A DNA stretch of 64,000 bases, from positions 32,342,001-32,406,000 of the forward strand of contig AP031354.1 of the NCBI GenBank assembly GCA_037833965.1, written 5' to 3'. Shown piece after piece: positions 9,845-22,373 of this stretch. The position numbers and the translations under genes are program-made. The notes under the pieces were generated by a model. The model was not told the origin of the DNA and did not search any database. It saw only the letters and a list, made by a program, of their open reading frames with translations. This DNA comes from Marchantia polymorpha subsp. ruderalis (Eukaryota > Streptophyta > Marchantiopsida > Marchantiales > Marchantiaceae). Each line of letters starts with the position of its first letter. Within the stretch, counting starts at the first letter, position 1.

Positions 9845-12800
9845 GCACTGACTACTGCTATACATAAATCAATTGATACACAAGACTCCAAAAGACTGTT
9901 TGATATAGTGAAGACAGCGAAACACTATGTCATTCACATCCATAATATTATAAAGATGTAAACAAATTTATCACCGATCCAGGTGGTGAGTGGGTTCACC
10001 TATAATCAGACATTTCTAAACAATACCACAAGCATAACATGTAACTAAACGTCTTCTCCAGTAACATATTCGTATTGAGCATTGACATGCAATAGATCTA
10101 GATAAGACAGTTTCCGATTCAACAGTAAGTTCAATTATTGCTCGAACAACTTCATAAAAAACGAATTGCTCAATACGAACATTTAGTATTCGTTTGCCTT
10201 GGAGTTCTGCACAGTTAGCACTCTGTAGAACTCCAGTGCAAATGGTCGGAATGAAAATGACACTTCTCTGTGCTGACGTGTACAACATATCACCTGCGTA
10301 TTGAGTAGTCTTACGTTGTGGGATGATTGTCTTATGTTCTTACAGTTAAAATACTTCCGATAATTGAAAAGAAATAATATTGAAGGTTTTGACTCAAAAA
10401 GGCATTCTAACAATGTACACCATTAATCTATGAGCAAGATCAATCAATCAGATTGATTACGGTTTAAAAGCTGACCGAGAGACTCTACCAGACATATCAG
10501 TAGGTTTGCTTTGAAACTTGAAGGTTTTCATTGAAGGTTCTAGTATTCGCAGTCGGTGTAAAGCGTTCATTCCAAACCGAGACGCGGGAGACATCTTGTG
10601 TACGAGGATATTGCCAAAGTACTTTATGCAATCAACAAAATTCTAAAATTATTCTCAATCTATAAATCTCTAAGTTTATAACCAAGATACAAGAGTGCGA
10701 CCTGATAGAAGCAGCAATCCAGACAAAAAATAAGTTCGTTGAAGAAATAAAATGCTTCCAAAAAAAGTTGATAGCATATCTGAAGATTGAAGCTGTGACA
10801 AATCGTTGATCCACTTGTCACAAGTAAATTCTTTTTTAAATTGAAACAGCCCAATATGGGCAGTGTAAGAGAAGAAACTAGATCTGATGAGAGGACTTCC
10901 TTCAGGCTACACTCCTTGTGCAATTAGAACCTTCTCGAGTTGTTGGTGATGATGTTGAAGTAAAGTCAACCTGATTACCGACAACACTGGACACATCAGA
11001 AGGTGTGAAACTTGGGGCGGTTGCACACGGAGGATGGAAGTTACACCACGGGTGCTAAATCAAATGAAAAACAAAGGGCTTGAACTGCATGATTAGAGCT
11101 ATAAAAGAAATCCATGATTGAGCTAATCAGATCACGCATTTGACGTAGATTGTTTAAGGATGGAAGTATTCGTTTGTAGGGATCAACTGAATCTCGATCT
11201 GTAATGAGGGAAACCCGCACATTAATTTTTTGCAGAGAGTTTGAATTTCTCAAGCACAAGACTCAGATTATTGTTACTTATCTGAAAGCGTGGCAAAAGG
11301 TTCGATATGCCTGCAAATAAAGTGCGAAGAGCGAAGTGTCAACGCGGTTTCTTCCCTAATATCATTTTTGGTTCAAAATGGAGAACCAAATGGATAGAAA
11401 AAAATGTGAATACCCGATGGAGCCCTCAAGGATGAAAAAACAAATAAAAAAATCATGAATGTCTTCCCTCATATGAAGATCGGTTTCTAAACATCTTTAA
11501 AAGAGGCGTATTTACAAATTTCAAAATGACAATTTTGCCAAAGTATTAATAATTTATTCCCCCGAAGTCCTAAGCTGCCAGTGTGACAGGCGAAGGGAAT
11601 AAAAAAAATATGTAAATAAAATTGTTAAAAAAAGGAATACGATAGATGTAGGGGTTTACCTGCATCGTTTGGAACTCGAGGTAAGTTCCTGCGCACATTG
11701 TCTACCCAAATCAAGGACGCGAGCGAAGTTCGTATGAAGGAGCCTAGATAGAACGAGAAACTTGGTTCAGAAATTCAGGATATGATATGAAAACTGAGAT
11801 ATTTTACCAGCTGTTTAATGAAGCACAGCTGTTACTGATTCGAACCGACGACCGAATTCGTCTAATTTTACCTCTTCAGAATCGAAACAGTACTATCTTC
11901 ATGAGCCAATACCTCTTTTGTTGTATGTTTTCTCCACCCTTTCTCAAGGAGTCAAATTCTGCTTGGACCTTTCATCACGATGGAACATTTCTCTCGATGG
12001 CTTTTGGCTAGATGTGAAATGATCGAACATCAAACATGCATAAATAGAAGTGCGTGCATTACATAACTGATACATAGAGCACGAGCTCAGTTGAGTCTAC
12101 CCTGATTTCAAACATAGGGAGGTGGAGAGTTGCTTTTCTGAAGTCAGGGAAGCCTGAACGTTCAAAGTTGTCTAAAAAAGGCACAAAATCTGAACCTTCT
12201 TATGGGTTGCACATCAGACCAAAATTTGATCTTGAATGCCTTGCATTTCAAACAACAATTCAAGATCATTACAATACGGACATTTGACATAATGTGAAAT
12301 GCCCATCTCATTCATCGAGCTGAATGTCTCCATCCATCCATCTAGTCCTGAGATACACTCGAGAACTCATGCCAGAGTTTGATCTGCCAAAAGCTAATTC
12401 TTTGAGAATCAGATGCCAACAGCATCACAGTCCTTTTGATACACAAGGTCAGACAAGTTGGCAGGGTGAATGCTTCTCAGGCTGACAGCTACTGTACTTC
12501 AAACAGGATTGAACATCTAGCTGCTGGATTTTACCACAACTATAGGCAAGTTCGAACAAGGGAATGTATTTTGGCTTCTTTAAATTGATACAATACAAAC
12601 CACACATGCAAAGCTACGACAGTCTCATTGACGATCATCAGCGATGTACGGAACCCTCTTTCTCTCAACGAGGACCCCTTGAAGACCTATTTTTCCAGAG
12701 ACCAAGATCTCATCCACTTTCTTCAAACTATCCTGTTTTAGTGGTTTGGTATACTCATCAGACGTCTGATCAAGCGTTGAGCACCTCACGGGAAGCGTTT

Positions 12801-13611
12801 TTCACGGGAAGAGTACACCTTTTCACGAAGGCATTTGAGTCTGAGGTGTTTAGTGCTTTTAACTGAATAATACACTTGATTTGGAGCCCTCTGCTCTCTG
12901 AAATTAATAACGAAATGAAAGTTATACATAGCTGTATATTTAAATTTGAATCATTGCAAAAAGGTTGCACATAAATTATCATAATCATTACATAATCATA
13001 AAACTTTTAGTTTTAGATACACATTTAGAGTTCAATGCAACTTCAAGATGTTTCGTTCTGTGATTAGTTGGATGGTTAACCGCTCTCGATTGATAAGAAA
13101 TATGAAATGATTTTGAATTGTGTGTGCAAGAAGAGGATTTGCCTACCTGAATATTGTACATATCGCAAGATAGATAGAATGAAAAATTATTTCCTTATGT
13201 CTTGAAATTTTACTCACATATGATTAGATAGTGTACTCTGAGTAGGTGCAAATTGCAATTGAACTAAAAACTCACTTGTTGGTAAAGTCAAAAGTTTAAG
13301 CTAAACTGACATGCAAAATAGATCCAATTTGAAAAATTGCAAGTTTGTTACAGCAACTTACGGTCGTACATTGTAATTGACTTCTATATTGCTAAAGCCT
13401 CGAATCACTTGTACTTAAAGTGTCACTCCAAAGAAATAAGATGAAAAGTGTTGAAGAAAACTCTTTGTACAAAGTAGGTGGCAGGAAGAGGATTTGGTAC
13501 AAAAAAAATCTTAATATCTTAATATGCTCAATATCTTAAATATTAAAAACATTGAAAACACTTTCAAATTGAGTGTCAGACAATGCACTGCATGTAACTT
13601 AGAAAAATGTG

Positions 13612-13659
13612 CCAAGTAGAGGGATCACCTCATCATCATGAGGTGATCCCTCTACTTGG
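13612..13659. repeat. Perfect 22-bp hairpin, 4-base loop
   Basis: The 22-base arm at 13612-13633 (starting CCAAGTAGAGGGATCACC) and its exact complement at 13638-13659 enclose a CATC loop. A perfect 22-bp stem is unusual and suggests recent origin by inverted duplication, or selection on an RNA or DNA cruciform. No flanking target duplication is evident. Confidence 0.65.
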
Positions 13660-15465
13660 GATCTATCCCCTATCTCATGACGTACTACAACGAGTACAAT
13701 ATCCATATCATAGAATATCATGTGGCGTTGTCCAGTACTGGCTACGTTGAAGAACAATGGTTCTGCATGATTTCTACTGAACTACACAAAACACGTGGCC
13801 TACACTTTACAGCAGTGAGAGTTTAACTGTTTCTACAGCTTCTCCTGACATTGTCAAGAGCGACCTGAGCGTGTCACTGTAACGATCAGTTGAGTAATAT
13901 GTGTCAATCTCTATCGATACTCACTCCATGGAGCAGAGCCCTTTTGCCTATTATAATTGTAACCGGCTACGAAACAAGTTTTGCTGATCAAGAATGATAA
14001 CTATGGAGTAGTAGATGTTGAACTTGATAATGGGCCTTGGAAATGTTACAGCGAATTTGTTCTGAAAAGACGGAAGTGTAAACGAGTGTGACGTTCCTGG
14101 GGTATGTCGCCGCTTATCTTCCATGCAACATATATTTGACAAGTCCTTTTAGTAAACAAGCCGTGTTGAAGAAACAGCCAAATTTCTTAAGCTCTAAGAA
14201 ATGACTCTGAGCTGAGTCTAATGAATTGATCGTCTCGTTGGAAGTATCAAATGTTCGATATTGTCGAGATTTGATAGAATGTTGGAGCTTTCAGTTCTTC
14301 AGACTTGCAGCATGCTCTGTCATAAGCCCGAGCTCATCAAACCGATGGCTTTGTTCATGTTTTGGAAGACGTGTAGTAAATCCTGCATGAGAAATTTATT
14401 GAGAATGAGGCCAGTACGCTTCGCCGAGGTTTGCCGACGATGAACTGCTGAGACAAACTTACTAGCCCGGTATCAAACAGCACTGTAATGCAGTCTTTGG
14501 CCCGATTGAAACGATGCTCTTTCCCTTCTGCTGGCCTTATCGCCGCGAATATGTGTACACTCTGTACTGCTCTTCTTTCCAGATTGTACGTAAGAGGTGA
14601 AGACGGCGGCTTTCCTAAACGAGCAGCAGCAGTACGATTCCCGTAGCATATCCAAGGACCTACCTCAGGCAGAGATTTTGGTGCGGGCCATTATTTTAAT
14701 CCTCTGCAGTTCCCACGCTTGATTTCATTCTGGGTTGAAATGAAAGAATTCCTCTGACCCCACTGGAGCCCGATTGTGAACATCATAATATCTTTGTCAT
14801 TGATGATGCTATGAAATAATTTGCTTGATGACCTGGGATAACATCACTGTTTGGGAAGAAACGATTTGTCTCTAGCCTAAATTTGATCAGCGTCATTTGT
14901 ACGAACTTCTAGCTCTGGCTCTTACATCCTGATTGGCGCAATAAAGTCTATGCTTGATACCAACCAAAAGCCTCAACACAATGTAATCGGACTGCACTGT
15001 CATGTTGAGAAATGTGCGATGAACTAGTGGTCTCTCACTGACCCTTATCACGTATGCGTGTTGTTTAGAGATTCACGAAATTCTTTGACAACTGCTTGAA
15101 GTCTTCTTACTGAAGTGATGTCGTGGCTGGTCGCATGAAAAGTATCTAGTACGAACAGAACGTACACGATGGCGCACATGTGACGATGTCTTGATTAATC
15201 TTGAAAGATAGTTCACGTCGCAGAATCATACCTCCTACTCCTTGTGTTGTTACACAATACTTCCTGGTATCTTCTGAGCGTTCTGGAAGGGTGTTGGAAA
15301 AAAATTAATATTCTGTCTATCAGATTCTTTCTAATTTCGTTGAATATGGTTAAGTCCGTAGTCTTGAATCCGCACCTGGTGAAGTTGGAAGTACTCACTG
15401 GCCTGTCACGGCTCTGCCATCCATCACTCATGTCGATAGATGTCCATGTAATGAGGTAGAAATTC

Positions 15466-15493
15466 TACCGAACTTCTTTCAGAAGTTATCGGT
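15466..15493. repeat. Short bulged hairpin
   Basis: TACCGAACTTCT, loop TTC, AGAAGTTATCGGTA: an 11-12-bp stem with a small bulge. It is weak evidence for any function. Confidence 0.35.
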
Positions 15494-16743
15494 ACCAAAA
15501 TCAGCTTTGGAGCAGAGTTCATGCTCTTGTTCCTCCTTAGTTCTATCTCGTGGTCAGTTCTTGCAGTCCCAAAGCTGCTACTAACACCTCATTGCACTGC
15601 TGACAATGATAAATGAAGATGAAAACTCTAGCAGAGAAATTATGAAAGAATATCCAAACGATGTCCCAGAATATGGGCATGGTTCACTTTCTGTATTGAT
15701 AAGCCATATATCATCATATGGTACATCTTATCTAGGACTGTTCGTCATTTTATTTTATTTTTCCGGTGCTTGAGCCTACCTGAGATGATGGAAAGTGCTA
15801 AAAGAGATCAGAAACACACGATCGAACTCCTACAAACAATGCATCTTCTTGTATGAACGACTTCCAGGAGATTGAATTCTACATGTAGGATTTTCTAAAA
15901 ACCAGGACACTGTGCGTGTAGATTCTCATCTCATGATTTTGACCGGTATGATATATGAATCCAAGCATTAACTGTGAAAGACGCTTTTCGATCTATCTCA
16001 ATATTGACATGTGCAACGTTGAGAACCAAATCCATGGACAGGAGGTATCTGTTTACTTAAATTTCTGGTTTTCAAAACTGTTAGAAAGAGCAGTCAGTTG
16101 ATAATCATCCTGAAGCAGGGCACCAAGGTTTTTTAAGTTTCTAAGTTACACAGGAATATGACGTAAGATTCATCGTAGTTTTGTACAACGCTCCCAGCAA
16201 ATGACTACTCTATTTGTCAGAAGTATATGGAATTGCATGTAGACCCTGTTTCCAAAGTGAAATGATATGTGACGAAGCCGAGGGAGCTCTTTAAACCTGG
16301 AACCTGCAAATGGAGCAAATCGGTATTCAGCACTCTTTTCAGAGCATAGAAGCGCACGATCGCTAGCAAATCTTCTTCAAGCTTAGATTTTAATACAATA
16401 AATTCAATCTCAACTTGCAGCCAGATATAAAGATTGAACCACGAACTGAGTTCATGATCGGTTTCAGAATCACAAATTCCAAACCGAAGTATGGTGATTC
16501 CTGTTCCCATTGTAAAGGCTCAGCATCCACCCGTGCATTGGGCCACCATGACACAGATACCGTCCTTCACACATGAGGATGGCAAAATGTAAGCAAATAA
16601 TATATAACTTTCGTTTGATTGGCTCACCTCAGTGTGAGGAGAGTAATCCCCAGCTCCTGAATCAAGAGCAAATAGTCAGCAGCTTCACTATAACTATAGT
16701 CCATTTGACGAATCAAATCCACGTCAACGAACCGTTGTCGACT

Positions 16744-16764
16744 ATCATCATCATCATCATCATC
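16744..16764. repeat. ATC microsatellite, 7 units
   Basis: Seven uninterrupted ATC units in non-coding sequence. Confidence 0.8.
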
Positions 16765-17414
16765 GAAACTCTTCGTAGTTGATTTTCTCATCAGCATCTG
16801 CTTTTTTTACCAGACTGAAAATCTTGTGCAGTAAGCTTCTTATGAAATGAGAGGATAGATAGGCAAATTGGTACAGATACATGGAGTGAACTCAAATGAG
16901 ATTGTCAAAGATTGCTTAACTGACTGTTGATACCCATGAGATAGTGACAAGCTCAGGCTGCTCTTGACACTGCAAGGAGAATCGGCAGAAAGAGTACAAC
17001 TCTAACTCGTGTTGTATTTACGCCTTGTACCTCGCTGTATACAAGGCAGTATTCTTGGCAGAAATCCTTCTTACATGTAGTTCTGTTCACATTATGTGGA
17101 GCCGTCTTTCTTTCTCATAGCCACTACTCAACAAAGGTAACATGCTATTTCAGTACATGTGCAATGCGTAAATATACTCACAATTCCAGAGAAAGAAACA
17201 TTTTTAAGTAAATTTTTCTTTATTCTAACACTGAACGATGGTCAGAAAATCAGTGAAACTAATGGCAAATAAATAAGTGCACTCGAGAAGCTTCTTAACA
17301 ATTTCATATTCGTTCTTATGGTAGTTACTTACGAACTTTTTTCATCTGAAGTATAAGCTGTATGATATACCTAGTTGGTTGAATGTTGTGGAAGTGGAGG
17401 TAGTATCGCGCGTC

Positions 17415-17501
17415 GAGAGCGTCAAATCTTGTCCGCATATGTATCCACCCACGCCAATAGACCGCGTGGTGGATATATATAAGGACAAGATTTGAGCTCT
17501 C
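17415..17501 (+). ncRNA. Candidate miRNA-precursor-like stem-loop
   Basis: An 87-base hairpin. The outer stem pairs GAGAGCGTCAAATCTTGTCC (17415-17434) with GGACAAGATTTGAGCTCTC (17483-17501), fully complementary apart from one bulged G. After a small internal loop a second stem pairs TATCCACC with GGTGGATA, closing on a short loop. A 19-20-bp almost perfect duplex set off from an upper stem is the shape expected of a plant pre-miRNA or of a miniature foldback element. It lies just outside the end of the decayed copia element at 17677. No mature sequence is recognised as a known miRNA family. Strand cannot be decided; plus is nominal. Confidence 0.4.
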
Positions 17502-17676
17502 CATACGCAGAGCTCATTTTATTAGAATCTTTTAGAAAGTCATGGTACTAAGTGGCATATACTAAACTGCCAGGTACCTGTCATTTCCGCAGACAGTACA
17601 CTATAAATCTCTGCGTACTCTTCTGATGACAAGATCCAGTTATGAGAAGTAAGCGTAAAGAAGCAGCCTGCTTATT

Positions 17677-17867
17677 TTTTAACAAGCTAAGGTATTCACA
17701 GAACTCGCTGTGAATGACTTTGTCTTGAGAGACAAGACATATATAGTGAAAACCAGTAGTATCTCGATACCTTTTTCTACTCTATTGCTAATACGAACTA
17801 CACAAAGAAGATTACTATGAAATCTAACTATAGTGTTGAACAGAAGCAGAGAGTAAACCATCCAACA
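17677..17867 (-). repeat. 3' LTR of the copia element
   Basis: On the minus strand it begins TGTTGGATGG just after the purine tract AAGAGGTGG and shares the segment around TAGTGAAAACCAGTA with the 5' LTR remnant at 26003-26135. Both copies contain this block in the same order, with many substitutions. Confidence 0.7.
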
Positions 17868-18406
17868 CCACCTCTTACTCGAATGCTAAGTTTGCCCAAC
17901 AAGAACTACGAAGAAATGTGGAATCAGATACCTCTATTGAAATTCTGAAGTGTAATAGATCTCTCCCCGTCTCGAACTTGCTTCTTTTGTAATCATGTCA
18001 ACAGGTTGCTCTGCAGTAGAGATATATTCAACAAGAATATAGCCCGCTTCAACTTTTTGGCAACAGAAGTGTAAGTAAACTTTGAAATGCTTCTATCTAT
18101 CTTCTTTTATGGCGTTTTGATTGTCCATGCCAATGGAATAGGAGTGCTAGAAGAGCATCCGAGTTTGTTCATTAGTCTCCGAATCCAAATAGCTTCCATT
18201 GCACATAGACTAATAGCTAGGTATTCATATTTGCAGTTGGATCGAGCTATTGAACTTTGTTTCTTAGAATTCCAAGACAATGGTGATGAATCAAACATGA
18301 AAATATAAGCATTTGTAAAAATGTGGTCATCCAAATCCGCTGCATAGTTGGCGTCAGAGTAAATTAGTGACCTTTGTTTCCTCCCTATTGATGTAAAAAA
18401 TGCCAA

Positions 18407-19417
18407 AAAAAATATAACGATGTTTGGGAAAAAGGGTTGTTCAAGAAGGCACCAGGACTATGATTGCTAGCAAAAAAAATCCATTACACTAAGAAGGCAA
18501 TTTTGTAAAGTGAAAACACTCAAAATATCTCTCTCCAAAAGCACCCTCTACATGAAAAAAATGACTAATAAAGCAATCCAAAAAGTTTGATATTTTTATG
18601 TGTAACCCTTGAACTTCAAAATAACATAACTTACTCTCTAGAAGTGATCGTTCAGTGAAAGTTTGATAGACACATTATTTATCTTCCAATACAAACTCTT
18701 ATAAATTTCTACACAAAAAATGGAATAAAAATATCTACTCTGTACAAATTTATCCAAGAGCAAACTTTTGGTACCTTAACTTCCAACATCCGTAACATTT
18801 TATCTACATAGTATCTAGACTTGAAACAAAAACTGAAACATACCTCACTATCCGCTCTACAATTAATAAAAAAGTTTTGAAAATGCTTTGAAAAAATGTT
18901 TTTTGATACCTAATACCACCTTTATTTTAAAGGTTCGTCTTCTAGAGCAAAAGAGCACCTTCCCTACTAACTACTTCTATCGCCTCTGTCAAATGCCGCA
19001 ACATTCAATGTTAAGTCAACTGGAAAAAACAAAAAACTCTTGAAACACACAAATTTACTAAAACAATTGATCCGCAAAATCCTTAAAAAATGCAAAAATC
19101 CTCAAGTCGTCAACATGTGAAAATGCAAAATTGGAAGTGAGCGGAATGAGCCGTCCACTATTTACTACATAGCTTTACAAGAAAAACTTTAAAAGTAAAA
19201 CTTAGATAGTGAGTAGTACAATTGTAATACAAACTTGTACAAGTTTGTAGTACAACTTGAAAATACGTACTATATTTAACCGTAGTACAACACATACTCA
19301 AGTTTGTAGTACAACTTGAAAGTATGTACTACACTCAACTCTAATTACATTAAACACACATATCACCCACACTATTTATGGTTTTTTACCTTAATTTACA
19401 TTCACACAAAACACTAA
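18407..19417. other. About 1 kb of unidentified DNA inserted between copia RT and RNase H
   Basis: In copia elements the end of RT and the start of RNase H are separated by little sequence; here about 1 kb of A-rich DNA without recognisable coding content lies between them. No clear terminal repeats or target duplication are visible. It contains the 59-bp direct repeat at 19240. Edges are approximate. It is likely an insertion of a small non-autonomous element. Confidence 0.4.
19240..19350. repeat. Direct repeat, 59-bp period, two copies (second partial)
   Basis: CAAGTTTGTAGTACAACTTG occurs at 19240 and again at 19299, with about 35 bases of similar flank; the motif itself is partly self-complementary (CAAGTT...AACTTG). 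It lies in the inserted segment inside the copia element. Confidence 0.6.
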
Positions 19418-22373
19418 CTACATTGTAGTCTCAAGCGTTAAATAAATCTCACAACTCTTAATGTAGCGGAGGATAGCCTTAACGAGGGTCAGATGAAGCT
19501 TTTGGAGCTCGTGCAGATAGCAACTGGTCAGATTTGTGGCGTAAAAAATGTAGGATCTTGTGCGTGTGATATACATTTGTTTGTCTACAAGCCGTTTGTA
19601 CAAGATGGCATTGATAGAAGGACTATCAGTATCTTGGCAAAGCTAGATGTTTTCATTAAGTGGGATGAAGCTTGGACCGCAGTCATCATAGAAAAACTCA
19701 GTCAATATGAAAGCGCATACAGAGCTTAATGCAGCAATAATTCTCCCGAAGTGTGTACAAAGTGAACATCTAAAAATTTGAAAATTGTATCTAGATTGAT
19801 CATGACAAACTTCTCTATGAACGTGGCAGCAATATCATGAATGAGTTGTGCTGACTTTTTGTGAGGTAGAGGTCGTCTACATACAAGATCAACTTGAGAA
19901 TGTCACCTTAGTTTTGTAAAAGTTAGAGGTTTGGATCAGTTTGACTTTGTACAAATCCTCGGTTTTAGAGTTAAACATTAATGTGATGGTAGATTTTGGA
20001 CTCTGACATGCTCATGAACTCTAACGTAGATAATAAAGAGCAAACGTTGTGCTTGAGACTTGGAGAGATGAAACCAACAGATGTTGCAGGTAGACTTTCT
20101 CTTGGAGAACGTCGTTGTGAAAAGCATCTTGGACATCAAGATGATGTATGGATCAGTTTTGATGAGAAGCAATGCATAAATAATGCGAATAATCTTCCAA
20201 CATATAACAAGCGCAAAACTATCACCGTAATCAATGCCATGTTGCTATTGAAATCCACAAGCAACTAGTTCTGTCTTGTGTAGCGGTGGTTGACAAGATG
20301 AGCCGGGCTTGAGCTTGTAGATCTAAGGAGCAATCATTGCATGCTTGCCCAATGAAACTAACATGAAATCCCTTGTGTCATTGCAATTAATTGATTAATA
20401 TTCTGCTTCCATGCCTGCAATCCAGTTTGTGTTATTGCAAATGTCATGAAATTGCAAGGTTTTATTGTCGTTAGGTAGCAGTTCAGTTTTGGCATCAGCT
20501 TTAACACTAATGTAAGTGATGAGATGTCGGATTACTTGATGAGTTTCTTTAGCTTGTCAAGGCGGAGTAGGAAGTAGCGGTGGATCAGCATTTGCTTGAG
20601 AAGAGATAAGCGGCACAATGAAGAAATTGCTACCAAACATGCTATAAAAAAATTTGGTGTTCACTAGACGAAGATGATTGCAAGATTGTAGTGAAGATTT
20701 TGGGGATGACGATGATGACAAAGCATGGTCAAGATCATGATGTAGTTGTGGGTGGTGAAGTTGTGGGATCAAAGTGTTGCGAAGTTGCTAAGTTATCAGT
20801 AGTGGTGGTTCTAAATCAACGAAATCACGACCTGAATGTTTGGGAAGACTAGCGGTGTCTTGATTTGCTCATGCGTGATTTGCTCATGTTGTGACAATGA
20901 AGGTTATGGAGGATCTGGAAAGTGTAGTGGTGTTGTTGTGGATAGTTGAAGTCTTGGCGATGCAATGTGATCAATTGGTGTTATACCTAAAGAAGAAAGC
21001 AAGGAGTTTGAATTGTTACCATTCGAGTCATGAGTGATAGATATTTCAAGTTGTGAAGATTCTAGGATCTACACTAACTGTACGAGTCCCAAGCTCATAG
21101 CCTTGGTAACCTTTTGCACAATCATCAAAGCTTAGTAAGAAACACTCAGTTGAATGTGAGTTGAGCTTTTCTTGGCAGGGACGATGTTCGTCAACAAAGA
21201 CGGTACTCTCAAAAACTCAAAGATGAGAGACAATCAATTTTATACCGAATATCAATTTGATTGAAATTGGTAGATTTTTGTCAAGCAAAAGTCAACATGT
21301 AATATTCAGTAAATTTTTGTTCAGCAAAGAGCAGTTGCGTAGTTGAGCAATGCCATTTTGCTGAATAATATAAAGTACTTTCAATTAGCGTTTGATGTCA
21401 TGGTCACAATAGAGTGCTTCAAACATCCAAGAAGTAAATTTTCCGCCATTATATGTGTGCAACATAAGAATAGGCTGCTTGTATTGAGCTTTAACTCCGT
21501 GTTGAAACTGCTTGAACTTGTCAAAGATCTTATCCATGCAAGACATTAATGAAGCCAAAGAAACTGTGAATAGTTATTAATAAAGTTTATAAATATTGTG
21601 CATCTCAAAACCATCAGGTGCAAATTGGGCCACAAAATCCTAGTGGATCAGTTCCAATGATGCAGAAGCATGACTGGTGACTTGTTTTGGAATTATTGTT
21701 TTAGTCTGCTTTCCTCAAAAACAGCTTGTACATGATATGTCCAAAACATGAAGGTTGTAAAGCCCATGAAGAGTTTCCAAAGCAACCATTTGACAGAGAT
21801 CGTCATGGCTGAAGTGACGAAGTCTCTTAGGTCAAAGTTTGGTAATGCTCGTCTTCTCCACTGTAACTATGTTGACATCCACATTTGTGATGTTGTTTCC
21901 TTATCATCTATATAAGTCCTAGCAATCTTTTTGAGGTGCATAAGCTATGAAGTCAAGAATGAAGTTGTTGCGGATAAAGCAACCTTCACTAAGGAATTCA
22001 AGTTTATGATTGTCATCTGCAATGAGTTCAACGAAAAGGAGATTTTTGCGTATAGTTGAAAAATATATAACTTGTGGCACGGTTTGAGCTTAACCGTTGG
22101 AAAGTTGAACATGAATATTTTCAAAACCAAGAAGGTTGTGGTTGTGTCCAACGGATGATGTAATTCTAGTGCAATGTTGGTGTCATATTGTGGACATTAT
22201 ATATGTTATCGGTAATATGATGAGTCGCACCAGAGTCTAAGTGCCAATGTGAGACGGTGGATGATGCTTCTTCAAGCATGTTGAGTTCAATCGCAAGACT
22301 TTGGCTAATCACCCAGAAATTTAACTGTTCATGATCATTGATTTCAAGCAAATAGGTTTTGACATTAGTTTTA

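Larger units (their letters stand above)
8732..17414. other. Long gene-poor interval
   Basis: No frame in this 8.7-kb interval shows a recognisable family, good length or plausible splice partners. Composition is moderately AT-rich. The region contains several conspicuous inverted repeats (9814-9844, 13612-13659, 15466-15493) and an ATC microsatellite (16744-16764). Unrecognised transposon remnants are possible but I cannot name any. Non-coding RNA genes cannot be excluded. Confidence 0.5.

Noticed and set aside
12564-12866. 100-codon plus-strand frame in the gene-poor interval
   Set aside because: No motif, no conserved pattern recognised, no splice partners.
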